DNA of 64,000 nt, from NCBI GenBank assembly GCA_027596075.1, contig JADGJC010000160.1, forward strand, positions 1-64,000. The letters are read 5' to 3'. This document shows positions 13,124-26,024 of the stretch, one piece after another. This stretch comes from Rhizophlyctis rosea. Taxonomy: Eukaryota > Chytridiomycota > Chytridiomycetes > Rhizophlyctidales > Rhizophlyctidaceae. The number at the start of each line of letters is the position of its first letter. Position 1 is the stretch's first letter. The translations under genes were made by a program, and so were the position numbers. Below the pieces are notes generated by a model. It saw only the letters and a list, made by a program, of their open reading frames with translations. It searched no databases and was not told the DNA's origin.

Positions 13124-14814
13124 ATGAACCGCCTCACCGCCATAGCCCCAATCGCAGACTCCCCCGCCCTCCTCACTCCCAAAGACGAAGAAGATGATAT
13201 ATTCGTGACTACCCCGCTTATGCTCTCGCCTCCATCTTCTTATAACTTGGAAAAGGAGTATGTGGCGTCATCCAGAGGGTCGACGTTGGTCGATGATTCG
13301 GATTCGGATGCCGCGGCGACGTTACATTCGAGGAGGCAGCATCAGCATAGATTGAAATCGACTCATGAAGTGACCGAGCATTTCTTGGTGCTGTTGTTGA
13401 AACATACTACGCTGAACATTGAGATTTTGAATAAGCTTCATGGTGGGTGTGATGTTTGGTTTGTGAATGTGGTGGTGGGTGGGTGTGTGAAGATGGTGGT
13501 GACGGGTGGTGATAGCGAAGCTGACTGGATAGTATGGGTGGGGGATGGCGTTGGGATGGGCACTGGCCAGCGGAGCTGGCTTATTAGTAGTTGTGAGCGT
13601 CAGCGAACGGATCTGAATGAGGGGAGGGAAGATGTGATGGTAGCTTTGCGTGTGTGATATGTCCGTGTCTGTGTATGATGTCCGTGTGTGTGCGCGGGAC
13701 GGACGGACGGACGGACGGACGGACGGACGGACAACACTAATTTCAAGGCCGGAGGGTGTTCTGCATAACCAGATACTTTCAATTGACCATCGTCACTCAC
13801 TCCCCCACCAGAATCCCTCCGCACATCCTCCTACCCACCCCCATACTCCCGCATCGCCCCCTTCTTCAACCTCGATCCAGCACGAAACACCCTCGAAATG
13901 GAAACATTCCCACTCAAACGAGCTAAACTCCCCGCCCGAGTATGGCTCGACATCCTGAAAGCCGCAACGGTGGCGGAACAGGAAGTCGGGCAGATGTTGT
14001 TGCATTTGAATGATGAGGCGAGGGTCGTTTGGCTTGATGGGGTAATGTTCTCCAATCGCTTCATTGACATTTGCCAATCCAACACGCTGACACTGTCTCT
14101 CATCGAATCATCACACACAGTGGCTCCGCCCAATCCTCTCCCTCTTCGACTCCCACATCCGCAACATCCCTCAAACATCCCTCTCACCCTCCCACTCCCA
14201 ACACAAAACGGCCCGCTGCCAATTCAACTACACCCTCCAAACTTCCACGCTACTCATCCTTATGGTCTCCACCGCAACGCTGCACACTCATGCGGAGTCG
14301 GAAGTCGCGATTGCGCAGATGATGGTCGAGTTGAAACGTAGGTTGTCTGATTCATCACACTGCCTTTTCTCCCTGAGCTGAACTTGATGTCATTACGACA
14401 GTAGCATACATGAAAAATCTAATCCTCCTCTCCTCCTCCGAGCTCGGATCCTTCCCCGAACACCCGTCCGTCATGCGTAATCGGTCCGAAAACCCTGAGA
14501 AATCCCTCCCCGCCAGTCCGATAACGTCAGTCTACGGCATCCTCACCAACGGCGTGGAATTCTACGTCTTCCAGTACGACGGAAAAGACCATAGCGTGAA
14601 GAAGAATACTAGCTTGATGATTAGTTTCCAGAGTAGTGAGGAGGTTGGGGAGGAGATGGTTGGTGGTGAGTTTTTGCGATCGATGCTATTTGGTTGGATG
14701 TTGTGGGAATGGCCGTGTTTGCTAATTCTGCCGGTGTGATCAGTTTGCGAAGTTTTTTACTGGATCCTCCTCCACCAATGGAACGCGGGGCTCGGTGCCT
14801 TCTTAAAACACAAG
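13124..14814 (+). CDS. hypothetical multi-exon protein, 3' end lost in gap
   Basis: Five exons splice in phase: 13124-13442, 13812-14041, 14121-14337, 14402-14665 and 14744-14814, with GT-AG introns of 64-78 bases except the first (369 bases). The product starts MNRLTAIAPIADSP and has an acidic Ser-rich N-terminus. It continues with FPLKRAKLPARVWLDILKAA, a Trp-initiated helix block (WLRPILSLFDSHIRNI), the helix AESEVAIAQMMVELKLAYMK, then YGILTNGVEFYVFQYDG and FYWILLHQWNAGLGAF. The last supported exon ends 177 bases before the N gap, so the C-terminus is unknown. The helix followed by a 'YGILTNG-x-F' strand recalls Crinkler/PD-(D/E)XK-like proteins of fungi, but I cannot identify catalytic residues and leave it unassigned. 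Each exon goes from C-rich to G-rich. The (GGAC)9 microsatellite lies in intron 1. Confidence 0.7.
13697..13732 (+). repeat. (GGAC)9 microsatellite
   Basis: Nine perfect GGAC units lie inside intron 1 of the 13124 gene. They read as a repeating Arg-Pro-Ser-Val frame on the minus strand, which is a by-product of the repeat and not a protein signal. Confidence 0.97.
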
Positions 14815-15446
14815 GTAACTTTTCCCCCTTCCCCCCCCTCCCTCTTCTCCTTTTCCCAGTTCCCGTTGCCCCCCGCCAGGGGGGGGCCGGCGGCCGCGCC
14901 GGGCGGGCGGGGGGCGGCCGCGGGGGGGGGGGGGCGGGGGGGGCGCGCGCGCCGGGGGGGGGGGCCCGGCGGCGGGGCGGGGGCGGGGGGGNNNNNNNNN
15001 NNNNNNNNNNNNNNNNNNNNNNNNNNNNNNNNNNNNNNNNNNNNNNNNNNNNNNNNNNNNNNNNNNNNNNNNNNNNNNNNNNNNNNNNNNNNNNNNNNNN
15101 NNNNNNNNNNNNNNNNNNNNNNNNNNNNNNNNNNNNNNNNNNNNNNNNNNNNNNNNNNNNNNNNNNNNNNNNNNNNNNNNNNNNNNNNNNNNNNNNNNNN
15201 NNNNNNNNNNNNNNNNNNNNNNNNNNNNNNNNNNNNNNNNNNNNNNNNNNNNNNNNNNNNNNNNNNNNNNNNNNNNNNNNNNNNNNNNNNNNNNNNNNNN
15301 NNNNNNNNNNNNNNNNNNNNNNNNNNNNNNNNNNNNNNNNNNNNNNNNNNNNNNNNNNNNNNNNNNNNNNNNNNNNNNNNNNNNNNNNNNNNNNNNNNNN
15401 NNNNNNNNNNNNNNNNNNNNNNNNNNNNNNNNNNNNNNNNNNNNNN
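14815..15446. other. G/C homopolymer block and 455-base assembly gap
   Basis: A C-rich stretch (14820-14880) turns into almost pure G (14880-14991) and then 455 N (14992-15446). Sequence resumes G-rich. The block extends the C-to-G exon pattern to an extreme and probably stopped sequencing. Base calls next to the gap may be unreliable. At least one exon of the 13124 gene should lie here. Confidence 0.9.
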
Positions 15447-15499
15447 TGGGCCGGCGGTCGGGTAGGTGTTGGTTGGGAGGGACTTTCCGAAGCAGGGGT

Positions 15500-15517
15500 T
15501 GTGTGTGTGTGTGTGTG
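15500..15517 (+). repeat. (GT)n microsatellite
   Basis: About nine TG units in G-rich sequence just after the assembly gap, probably in the 3' region of the interrupted gene. Confidence 0.9.
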
Positions 15518-18500
15518 CACGCGCCGAGGGGGCGGGATGGGGAAGGAAGGTATATTTGCGGCTGTGACGTGTAAATCTGAGATGCTGTTGCTATTTGGAT
15601 CGTGGTTGGTGTGGTGTGCAAGTTCGTATTGGCATCATTGATAACCTCCAACGAAGTCTAATGAGGTGCATGCCCGATCTTTCTTCCTTTTTACGGTGAC
15701 CAAATCAAAGTAATCGCAAAAACCCTCCATTTCCTCCCCACATACCATGCAAACCGTGACGGCGATGAGTGAAAATAAAACGGCACGAGTCTTGATTGTT
15801 ACAATTCAAAAGTTTCTCCATGTGAACGGGGATGCCTGCTGCCTTTCCATTTTTCCAAAATCACCGTATCATCATGAGTGTTCATACACGGCACTTTCCG
15901 ATGGGAAGATGTAATCGATTGAGCTCATTGGTACCTGTACCTTTGATAGGCCTCACCAATGTATTTTGTCGGTCATCTTACTTTTTCGATGGACTACTCT
16001 TGCATTGGTGATGCGGTGAAATGGACTTGGTTTGTCAAACAAAAAGAAAAACACTCGCAACTCCTCACGACCGGATTAGATTGGGCTCGAGGTATGACGG
16101 TCCGAAACATGATTTTCGAAGTCAAGGCACTTACTGGGAGCCAATCAAGTGTTCATAGACCATTTCGGATGTCGCGGTTGCTTGTTGCCGAGTCTAGAAG
16201 AGGCTATGTACAACGTATACGGAAAAAGGAGAGAGAAATAGAGGATATGAAGATCATACGACTGTGGATGGCACCACGTCATTTGCTTGAGGGCACCCCC
16301 TCTCATCACCTAGACGGTGATTGGCGTATAGACTTTGGGTAGGTACACACAGAACCGATACCAAAGATCGCATATTGGTTCTGCATGAGGGTCAGGCTCA
16401 CAAAAGCGCGATAATGGGGCGATGCAGTGAGGGTTCTACGAAATACTGAAGTATTCAGCACATTGAGATGGTTCTTGCAATGAGCATTTCCAACGTTCAT
16501 ATTGTTCATGCAGGTCATTGCAATCTGTTTTCTCGTTTCGATGGATCGCAGCATTTTTGAAACTGGAATGTCGGAAGGGGAGGTGGGTCCGATCTCATGT
16601 GTTGAACCAAAAACGAGTATCTCCACATTTTCTTTGTACTTCATGATGGATCGACATGCACGTTCTTGAACATGACCTCATACTTGGACATTGCTGATGT
16701 GTGGGCGGTAATGGTGTGCTTTCGGACATTGAAAGGGGAAGTATACCCAGGCCAAAACGGGAAAAAAAGAGTCATGTTGGCGGTTCATTTAGGGGAGCGA
16801 TTGTTGCCAGACACTTTGAAGACATCACCATCATAAGCTTTCATGCCACTCGTGTCGAATGTCACAGCATCTTCTTGTAATGGAGAGGGAAAAGTTGGTA
16901 ACATTCCGAGAGGTTTACGAAACCTTTTGCAACATAGATTGTGTGCTTCCTTTCTGCAACTCTGAGGGCGACAGCTTACCAGCACACCTTCCATGACCTG
17001 AAACAACCATCCACCTAGTCGAAAAAGATACAATTAGGGAAGAGAGGGGGATGCAGTTGCAAACATGCTCCATGTTGTGCTGTGACGCCGGACGTATGAG
17101 CGGGCTCGTGGTGGCCGATACTAAATGTCAGTAGCTTTCCGGTGGTCATCTCAGACTGAGCTGTCTGATATGCTGAGACCATTGCGGCCGAATTACACAA
17201 AGTCGTAAAATTAAATCTTGTGCAGAACATACATTACGAAGCCATTGGTTGGTGGTTGCCACGATTTGTTTGGGTGGCAATGCGGCGCCTGATGGGAGGG
17301 GTGCGGGGGAGAGACTTTCGAGGTGGTGGAGCTCATTCTGAAGGTCATTTGTAGTCGGTGACGTGCAAAAATTGAATGCTCCTTCTCCATTGAATTGTGA
17401 TGGTGGAGTGATGTTCGCCATGAAATTGAAGTATCACGAGTCGTTGGGCTTGCCAAAATCGCTCTTCTCCTTTTTCGCCTTTGCAGCCACCAATCGGACA
17501 AGTACATAACCTACAATGCAACCAAATGTAATCCGGCCCCGACCAGTGTATTGAGGGCATAGGTTTGATTGTGCCAGTCCAAACGTCCACATCCTTACGG
17601 TAGCCGTGCAACTTCTTATCCCTTTTCCTCCCAAAGACATATCGCTTGATGGGCATTTATGGTCACACTGTTCAATGGAAATGTGATTTCTGGAAACTAT
17701 GGCACTCCTACCTTCGATGGACTTGCCCATGCACTGCATTCTGCTTCCTGTGGACTTTCTACTTGCAGAAGCAACAGGTTTGATATATGATATGTACAAC
17801 GTTTGTTCGTTAAGGGAAAAAGGTGTATTATACAAAAGCGATACGTGGGATTCATGTTGGACGTCAGATGTGACCTATGGAACATGGATCGAAGCTTGAT
17901 GCCCATTGAGCGGGAGGACAACGTTTGAGTTGCACCTGTCTTCAGGTCATTGGAAACTACCTTCTTGCACATAGCGGAATTCTGTAACTTCTCTCTCAGG
18001 GCGTTGCCACGAAAAAGGAGTCGAGTTGAAAGGGCTTTCCTTCACAAGTAACGGCATCTTGAAAGGAACGTCTTCAACGATCAACGGGCGCGTATCATAG
18101 ATGTTACAGACCTTCCAGTCCGGTCACTCACTTATATGTCCTCCTATGATTCTTCTTTTTTTCCCTCTGAACCCTGCACCAAGTTTGGAGCCAATAAACC
18201 GACACGGACGTTTGTGATTACAATGCTCTCGGAAGCGTTCAATCATTTCATTTCTGACCACTGTAAGTTGGACGCGTATATTCCTGCGAAGCGCGAAGGC
18301 CTCCAATACGTTAAAGGTTAGTTACGAAAATGGGCTGCTGATGGGTTCTTCCAACTGTAATCATTTTTGTATCCACCTGGTTGGTGTCATGTAGAGACGA
18401 GACGGTCAAAGATGGGCGTGTGTCCATGCACGAGCTTGCACGTGTCGGACAAAAAAGGGACGTTTCGACATTGGGCTGTTCCCATGTTCCATTGCGGGAT

Positions 18501-20427
18501 GCGCATCAAAACATGTAAGGACTCTTCAGACTTCAACAAGGTATGTTCCACGCAGACGTGGTGAAGTTGGTGGTGGCGATCGTGTGGCCCTTGGGGTATT
18601 GGAAGCCTAAATGCGCCTGGACCAAGAGCGGGAAGAAAGGAAAATTGGCCTTAGCCGTTTGCTTGGGGAGAGCGATCAATGCCAAACAACCGAAGGCAGG
18701 CTGAGTTAAACTTTACCATGCACCCCAGTTACTTTTCACAGTGGGACCTTCTCTTCTGCGACTTTCACAACAACGGCTTACGAGCAAGACCTTGTACGAA
18801 GTCAACAATGCCCCCCGGCCAAAAAAGGGGAAACAAGCGATCGGGGAAGGATGCACTTCTAAACATGCCGGATATTGTACCATTGCACCGGAAGTATGGG
18901 CGGGCTGGTGGAACCTTCGACGCCTATGCTGGAATTGCGCATCCGATAATCAATGGCTTTCCGGTAGTTGTTTTCGACTTTAGCTATCTGACCTGCTGAG
19001 AGGACTGCGCAACCCATCCACACAAAAACTGCAAAAAGAAGCACCTATGCTGACTGTTCATTAGTTGCTGGCCGCTGCCGCCAGCGATGTCCAGGAGCAA
19101 TCCAAGATGAATCGCATTGACTTGATTGAATCTTTCAAAAGCGCCAACTACCATCAACAACAAATTATTATAATGTAAGCAGGCGCGAAGTGGTGATTGA
19201 GATGGTTGGTAAAAATGGAGAGGGTCGGTAGGGATGGACCTTCGAGCGAGCCACGGGGTAGTGGGGGTTGATGAGCTGTGTTTGCCGCAGTCTATGTCGT
19301 TTGAACGTTCTACCTCACGTGGCGCCATCGTGACGCCCGATCCAATCTGTGAAGTGCATTCCCCTGGTACCACAAGTTTGCCACCCAAGAATAAATGTTG
19401 CAACCGTTATGTGCAGAAAGATGAAGTGAGTCGTGATTCACTTACCTCGACCCGCCTTCACTCCCATTAAACCTCTGAATTGAACATCCAAACCATCGGA
19501 GTCGCCTTAATTGCAGAAAATCCAGCCATACATGTAAGTAGTTGTCTACCAGGATTGTGATTGCCAACCTGTATCTGTAAGGCACCCACCATCGTCTCGA
19601 CGCCTTAGCAAAGGTGAATGCTTTCTTGTTCTCAACTCCAGTACTTCCATTCCACCGTTCTCACCATGGAAAATGCGCTGAACGAACGGATAACCGTCAC
19701 TTTGTGCTGAAAAAGAACATGTAATCACAATGGGTGATCCGGGAACTTCATATTGGAACGGAGAACCATGAGTTGCAAGACCGGAAGTAAGCCACCGTGA
19801 TCATATCAACCACATGACGAAGTTTGGTAAGTTGCCCAGGCAATTGTGTTGTTGTTGAGTTGTGGTCGTTAACGGAGAATTCTGCCGGATGGAAAGTAAA
19901 AAAGAGATCAATATGTGTCGTCGGGCAGCCGTAAGTGTTGTCATACTGGCACGTCGTCAGAAGCTTTTTTTTTCTTTTTGGTTGTGTGATGTTGACGCTT
20001 TTCACAAAACGGGCGTCCAAGTCAATCACCGTGACAGCCGCTTCCAGTTGCCGCCTGCAGGTTGATCCGTTGAGTTGTCCTCACACCGAAGTGGACGAAT
20101 CACCTTGCCTTCTGAACTCGGCCGCAAATGCAGGCCGTCTGAAACCTATGTCATGTTGAAGGCGGCACAGACGAAACATTCCCTTCAAGTCTTACGAGTT
20201 TTGCGCCGTGGTCATGTGGTGAGTCTCATACCGGTAGCAGTTCACTCGCAAATGACCAAATATTCTTCAAGGTGTTTTGCCCCATTCCATCTCTTCACGA
20301 CCTCTGTTTCCATGTTTCAGTACGTCGTACCTCCAAAGCTCTCCAAACAATACGTCCCAGCCCGTACACTCCGTTACCTCCCACCGCCCATATCGAAGTC
20401 GTCATGTCGCACACATTCAGCTACTAG
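15518..20427. other. intergenic, no gene supported
   Basis: Short frames only, for example 15959-16342 plus, 17345-17835 minus and 18679-18999 plus. None shows a domain or the exon composition seen in the secure genes. Sequence from about 20240 becomes C-rich and may contain an unplaced 5' exon of the AlkB-like gene: a frame beginning MTKYSS near 20250 and a CAG acceptor at about 20325. Confidence 0.4.
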
Positions 20428-21219
20428 CACAACCTCCACCCGCCGACCCCGGGCCCAACGCTCAAAACGCATCCACACCCACACAACGTCACCATCATCC
20501 AAAACCTCTTGGACGAAACTGCACAAGCCATGTTGCTCCATGCTTGTACTTTCAAGTCCGAAATTCAAGTGTCGCACGAGGGATGGAAGGTGTACCAGCC
20601 GGTTATCAGTGACGGATCGACGTTGAAGTTGGTGGTGGGAAGTGTAGTTCGAGATGTCAAAAGCGTGGCGACCAAGATGGAGGCGGACAAGAGGGAGGTT
20701 GTGAGTAGGAAGGGGAAGGGGAAGGAGGAGGGAGGGGGTGGTAATTTGCATCCGGCTTTGCGTAAAGGGAGTTCTTGGACAGCCAGTAAGTAATGTTCCA
20801 TTTGAGAGCGGCTGCTAGCAATATTTGAGGCTCACCAAACGGTTCTGATATAGAGAAATCCATCATCATTGCATACAGCGATCACTCGCACCTCCACCAG
20901 CACCGCGATGGCGGAGAAGATTGGCGAATGACCATCTCGTTGGGAAAGTGTGTTGTCTTTCGCTTCACTGGTTATGATGATAACAAGACGGATGTGCAAG
21001 GTATACACTGCGAGCAAGTAAACATAGCATTTTCCTAAAGCTGATTTGCCCACTTTATCAGAAGTACATTTTTGCCCTGGAGACATTTGCATGTTCGACG
21101 GCAGCAAGACCTTTCATGGCGTTCAGGCTATATGCGCGAAGCATCCGGCACTACCTTCTTGGATTGCGAACGAGGTGAAGGAGAAGGGCGTGAGGATGTG
21201 CTTGCAGTTGCGCTGGTGA
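20428..21219 (+). CDS. AlkB-like 2-oxoglutarate/Fe(II) dioxygenase, 5' end uncertain
   Basis: Three exons are in phase: 20428-20785, 20854-21000 and 21062-21219, with introns of 68 and 61 bases. The C-terminal half has the AlkB superfamily landmarks. These are the iron-binding H-x-D in HLHQHRDGGEDW, a strand ISLGKCVVFRFTGYD, then PGDICMFDGSKTFHGV with the distal His. Last comes RMCLQLRW, whose two Arg are spaced as in the AlkB RxNxTxR motif. Such enzymes oxidise alkylated or methylated bases or proteins using 2-oxoglutarate; the substrate here is unknown. Upstream of the core lies a helix-rich region (IIQNLLDETAQAMLLHACTF, then GWKVYQPVI) and a Lys/Glu/Gly-rich linker. The frame is closed by a TAG at 20425-20427, so the start must come from an upstream exon that I could not place, or through an error or mutation near 20400. 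Confidence 0.78.
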
Positions 21220-24200
21220 TGTGATGTGATCCAAATGGGCGGGATATAAGAGACGAGAGGGTATGCAATGACCAATTGGCGCGTTTTACATTATGTATCT
21301 TTGGCGGACCAGCGATAACAAAGCGACCGAGCGTTTTCGGCGATATGCCGGAGTTCTGCAATTTCTGATTTCTGTCGATCAGTCTTGAAAGAATCCTCGG
21401 AAGTTGGTACCTTTTACCTTTCAAGTTCTCATGGAACAACCAGACAAGTGAGACACCTTTCTTTTTCTGCGAGCAAAAGGTTGAGACATCCGCCAGCAAT
21501 GGGAATACACTGGTCTGTGAACTTATTCCGAAATGGCACTGAAGTTGACAGACGTGGGCAGTTGGGCTGGTATACTAGTAGGCATCTGTGACAGTCCAAC
21601 GCCACCAATTGTTGTTATGATGTTGTTGTTCAAGTCTTCCTGTACTCCACCTAAACCCGTTGCGGCTTCAAAACCCAAAGAAATGTTTCAAACGTGGCTA
21701 ATACACCGCATTCGCGCTCTTTGGCTTTGGCCATTCTTGTACACTCCTCACAGAATGGATTCTCCATTTCCATTTGGGATACGGACCCTCAGACCATGAT
21801 GCTCAGTCCTAAGCACAACTCTCTCAATGGCAGGCTCCCTGTCAGATAGATAAGTGCAAATCATGAATACTTCGCAGTTTAATAAGGTGCTTAAGGAAGC
21901 GAAAGAAAGTCAGCGGTAGATCACTCGACTTGAAGCAAGCGGTGGAGACACTAAATGCTGCATTACTCCCAGTTACCTTGTCCGCCATTATGCTGAAGGA
22001 TCTCTTCTAGTATCATAGCAATGGGCCCTGTTTTCGATACAGTCAGCATGCTCAGAAACGCTGCTATGTCGGATTGCCTTGTCAACGATAAAGGGACAAA
22101 AACTTGAGCACTTTTTCAGAATCCCACCCTTGGACTCAGGATGTGGCTCAATTACAGGGTTGGAGGCTTGCATATGTATGAAGGTACTTCAGATTATCGG
22201 ACAGCCTTCCCACCTTCGAGCAAGAGCATGGATCCCTTCACATCTTATCAAGCGTCAAATGCACTCATTCCCACAAAAAAAAGGACAGGCAGTCGGAGAG
22301 ACCGCCGATGCCGTCGGTGGAACGTTCAAACGGCTTGCTCCTTTTGACTTGATGTTTGCCACTATGATCACGAAAAGTGGACACCATCGTGGTTCATGAA
22401 TGCTTGGTCACATTAATCTTCTGGAGGATGTTGAAAGATCACGGTGTGACAACTTAATTTGGACGGCGGTGAGCGTCTTAGCAAGTCATTTCCTCGTAGC
22501 GCATTGCAAAAAAGTCCAACACTTACTGCGATGAAACCGATCACGGCGACGTCTTGAGTTAACAGCATGATCAATCTGTATGCAAGTCTACTGCTGTACT
22601 TGCTAGTACTTGCTATCAATCTCTGCTTCTCGAGCCTATCACGTTTGTGGGTCAACTAGACAAGGGCTCCGCACTACACACTTCTAGGCACTTGTGCAAC
22701 CGATTAAGGAATGCTCATCAGAGAATTCAAAAAAGGAGCTGCCCGGCACTCTCACAAACGCCATGCGTGAGCACATTGTCATGAAGGTCATTATTCATCT
22801 GCTGACGTCGAAATTTGTGTTAACAAGTTTGCCAACTTTTTCGGTTTTGTTGTCTCAGTATTTGCTGTTGCAAACATTCCTGATGCCGAGAGAAAGCTGA
22901 TACTGGGAGGGTGATGCAGTGACAGGACAAAAAAGGGAGGCAAATTGGCCAGTTGATATTGTCAAAGATCAGACCAACATGCCTTTAGAGCCAATTGAAG
23001 CTTGCTTTGAATTTATGATAAGCAAAAACGGATAAATGTTGAGAGGATCTGACAAACGGAGCAAAGCCTTTCACTATGTCTTGGGTTCACGTAATGTGCT
23101 GCTCAGGTCGGCAAAACCATAATGTGTGAATGTTGTTGGGATGGATATGATCAATATGTGAGCGTCTCAACGCAATCCGGCGACAAAAGCTTGGAGCTCT
23201 CCGTTATTGGCTGTGGTGGTCCTTACCGTCTGCGCAACTCTTATTCAATTTTGCTGCTTTTACGTACCGTTGCAAGACTTGCAAAAGACTCAAAAGCACA
23301 AAGCTTTATTTCTCAACCAGCATTCCAAACCTTATGCCGCTGCCAAGTCTACCCATATGTATTCTATCTCTGTACTGCAGATATTGGCGAGCTCTCCATT
23401 AGCACTCTTAGTAACTTCCTCCGAGTGTGTTCGTACTTGTCTGATGACACCTCCGATGACACCCTTTTTTTCTCCCCAGAAGCAAATCCACCACCCCACA
23501 AGTTCGAAGGGCGTCTGATGCAACCGAAGTCTTCTCGCTTACAGGATTTTCAACAGACTGTAAGGCGCTGACTATGAAGTCTCAAAGATGAAAATTTGAG
23601 CACCTGCAGCATAGGCCCATTGATACATTCCGGGTTGGCTGCCCGAAACCTGCGAGCAGAAGCAGGAGCGAACAGATACGCGTGTGCTGCGCCACATGAA
23701 TGTACCGGTAAACAAACAAAACACATCTCCGCCACACAAGACCCGCTAGTGCTCGAACGAGATATTCGTGATGTGCAATTGATGGTTCCCCGCCTCTGTT
23801 ATCTGCCAAGTACCTCGCGTGAAGGGAAAGGAAAAACGAACAATCTGTGCCGATCACCACGTTTGGACGTCCCATGGACACTTGTGTCAGAAGGCCAGAC
23901 CATTCAGTCCTTTGGTTGTCGTCCAGATAATCGGATATACATTGATGTATCACCCATTAATGAGATAGGCTCTGATATCAAGGACAGTGTAATACTACGC
24001 TGGTATTTGGTAGTAGAAATGAGACGCCAAATGAGAGCGGTGCCGGGTTAGCACGTCAACGGGCTTGATGGGTAGCATGTTTTTCTTTGAATGATGTTGT
24101 CTTTCTATTCCTCTCCACAAAAAACAGCGCAAATGGTGCTGAAGAAGAAGCAAGTGTCACTCACTGACTGCAGTGTTTGCGTATTGAAATGAAGAGAAAA

Positions 24201-24390
24201 TTGGCATTCCCCGGCTTGTAGTGGTGAGAATCTGGGACTTTCCCATATTAACCTGACGCAAAAAATTGCAGTGGACAACAAGGATTTATGAACCGTGATG
24301 GGCGGGCCGCTTGATCCGGTGTTGATTTTAGGGCTTGCCACAAGATCCATTGCCTGGCTTGGGACAAAAGGGAGGCCACCAATCAACAAA
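21220..24390. other. intergenic, no gene supported
   Basis: Frames of 60-150 codons on both strands overlap each other (for example 23122-23571 plus, 23596-24051 plus) and carry no recognisable motif. Nothing that looks like a transposon protein or RNA gene was found. Confidence 0.35.
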
Positions 24391-24404
24391 GGCCCGAATA
24401 TGTC

Positions 24405-25020
24405 GAGGCAACCTCAATGATCACCATCGACGCATATCTCACTGGTGCTCAAACACAATGCGGACGGCTCAGGTTTTTTGACATTGTCTCGGATTCCCAA
24501 AATGTGGTCTCAGAATGGGCTCCCTCCTGGGCGTCTTTTCACCACACCCAGTGGTACGCAACCTATGTAGTCTGCACCACTTCTATCCTGCTGGTAAGGA
24601 TCAGCGGATTAAATGAACATGGTTGGCACTCATCTTTTTGCGATTGCTTGGCAGCAAAATCAGGGGCGATTTGAATGAATACGCCTTGTAGCGGCTTTTG
24701 CTACATCCCACATCACCTGATTCGTAAGGGGTGAAAAGGATCATCGCCCAAGATCTGCTCCGCGAGAAGCAACAAATTCCGGGGTGAAGTACGTAAGTAA
24801 CGCTTTGAAGCACTAAGCAAATGATGCATCGACTTCTGAGAGACGTGGATTTACGATGACTTTGCTTGGCCGTGCTTGGCGATACTGCTGTGCTCACTAT
24901 GCTCCATGCAATCAAACTCCGAACCGTGAGGTTAGCAAGTGGTAAAAACTTCATCGTTGCTCTTGCGATCATTTGCTTGAGAAATCAGGGCATGAGGCAT
25001 TGTTTTTTCAGCGTCACTTT
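24405..25020 (+). repeat. diverged repeat unit, copy A
   Basis: This is one of three related blocks. Near 24420 it has TCACCATCGACGCATATCTC, near 24590 ATCCTGCTGGTAAGGATCAG, and near 24910 ATCAAACTCCGAACCGTGAG. Counterparts lie at matching offsets in copies B (26.0 kb) and C (28.4 kb). In the plus frame the last part reads IKLRTVRLASGKN then ALAIICLRN, similar to copy C. The first part is an open frame (24417-24595) ending at a GTAAGG donor. It may be a decayed duplicated gene. Confidence 0.5.
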
Positions 25021-26024
25021 TTGGACGCCAGTTGATGCGACATTCCCGGCTGCACAGCCAGGGCGCATCTGCTTAGTGGGACCTGGCTATCCCCCAGCAT
25101 ACATACATATGCATGTTCCTGAGCCAAAATAATTGCCTCCATCAGTTAAGCAGGACTCATGCCTCGATGTGATAATAGTCTACATTGGGTGCATGCACGT
25201 TCCGCGATGCCGCGTACCATAGGTCCATGCCCTAAATTCCACTGATTCGCCATAAAAATCTTTGATTGTGCCAGAACGAAGCACTAGTGATATGCGAATG
25301 ATGATCTCCGCCCCAAGTCCATGCCAAACCCTCAGCGTGGTCGATCGCAAAAAATAACCTTGGCACAATGCATGTATTGTATGGCTTCTCATATCCGGGG
25401 GCCAGACGATATGGTCCTTTGCTTGTGGTCCTCCGCTTGTGGAACTTTGCTTGTGGTCGGTTGCCTGTTCAGACGATTGGTTCTCCAAGTAATTGATATT
25501 TATTATGGAAACAAATGGCTACAGGACTCGGATACTGCAATCTGGAGGTTAAAATGAACACCAACTGCGAGAGTAGTGCCACATCCGCGCTTTGACTGTG
25601 TCATTGGGTATCACATTGTCTTTGCGTGCGCTTTTCTCTCTTTTCTCGCCTAACTCGCCTAGAAACAATTTCCGAAGAAACAAGTAAAATCATTGACTGC
25701 ACTGCTTGCTCGTTGGGCATAGTAACAAGAAGATTCAGTGGTTCTCCATCTCTTGAGGTTTGAGCACCTGGAACCTTCCCAGAATGAAGCCTCGAAGCAA
25801 TTAAAGGACACATGAAAGGGAAAATACATTATACGCGAGTACCTTTTCATCAGAGTATACATTTTGTTTTGCATGTGCTTTGGAGAGGGCGGCATCAATA
25901 CGCTGGCCCAGAATTCGCCATGACATTGAATTTAGATCCAGTCACGCGATGGGTTGACTAATAACAACTAAACTGCCCAACTTTGCAGAAAGTAAACCCA
26001 TCGTAAACTACTCCTTATTATGCT

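Noticed and set aside
14621..15651. Long frames of up to 315 codons spanning the N gap
   Set aside because: They exist only because N is not read as a stop; flanking parts are low-complexity G/C translations.
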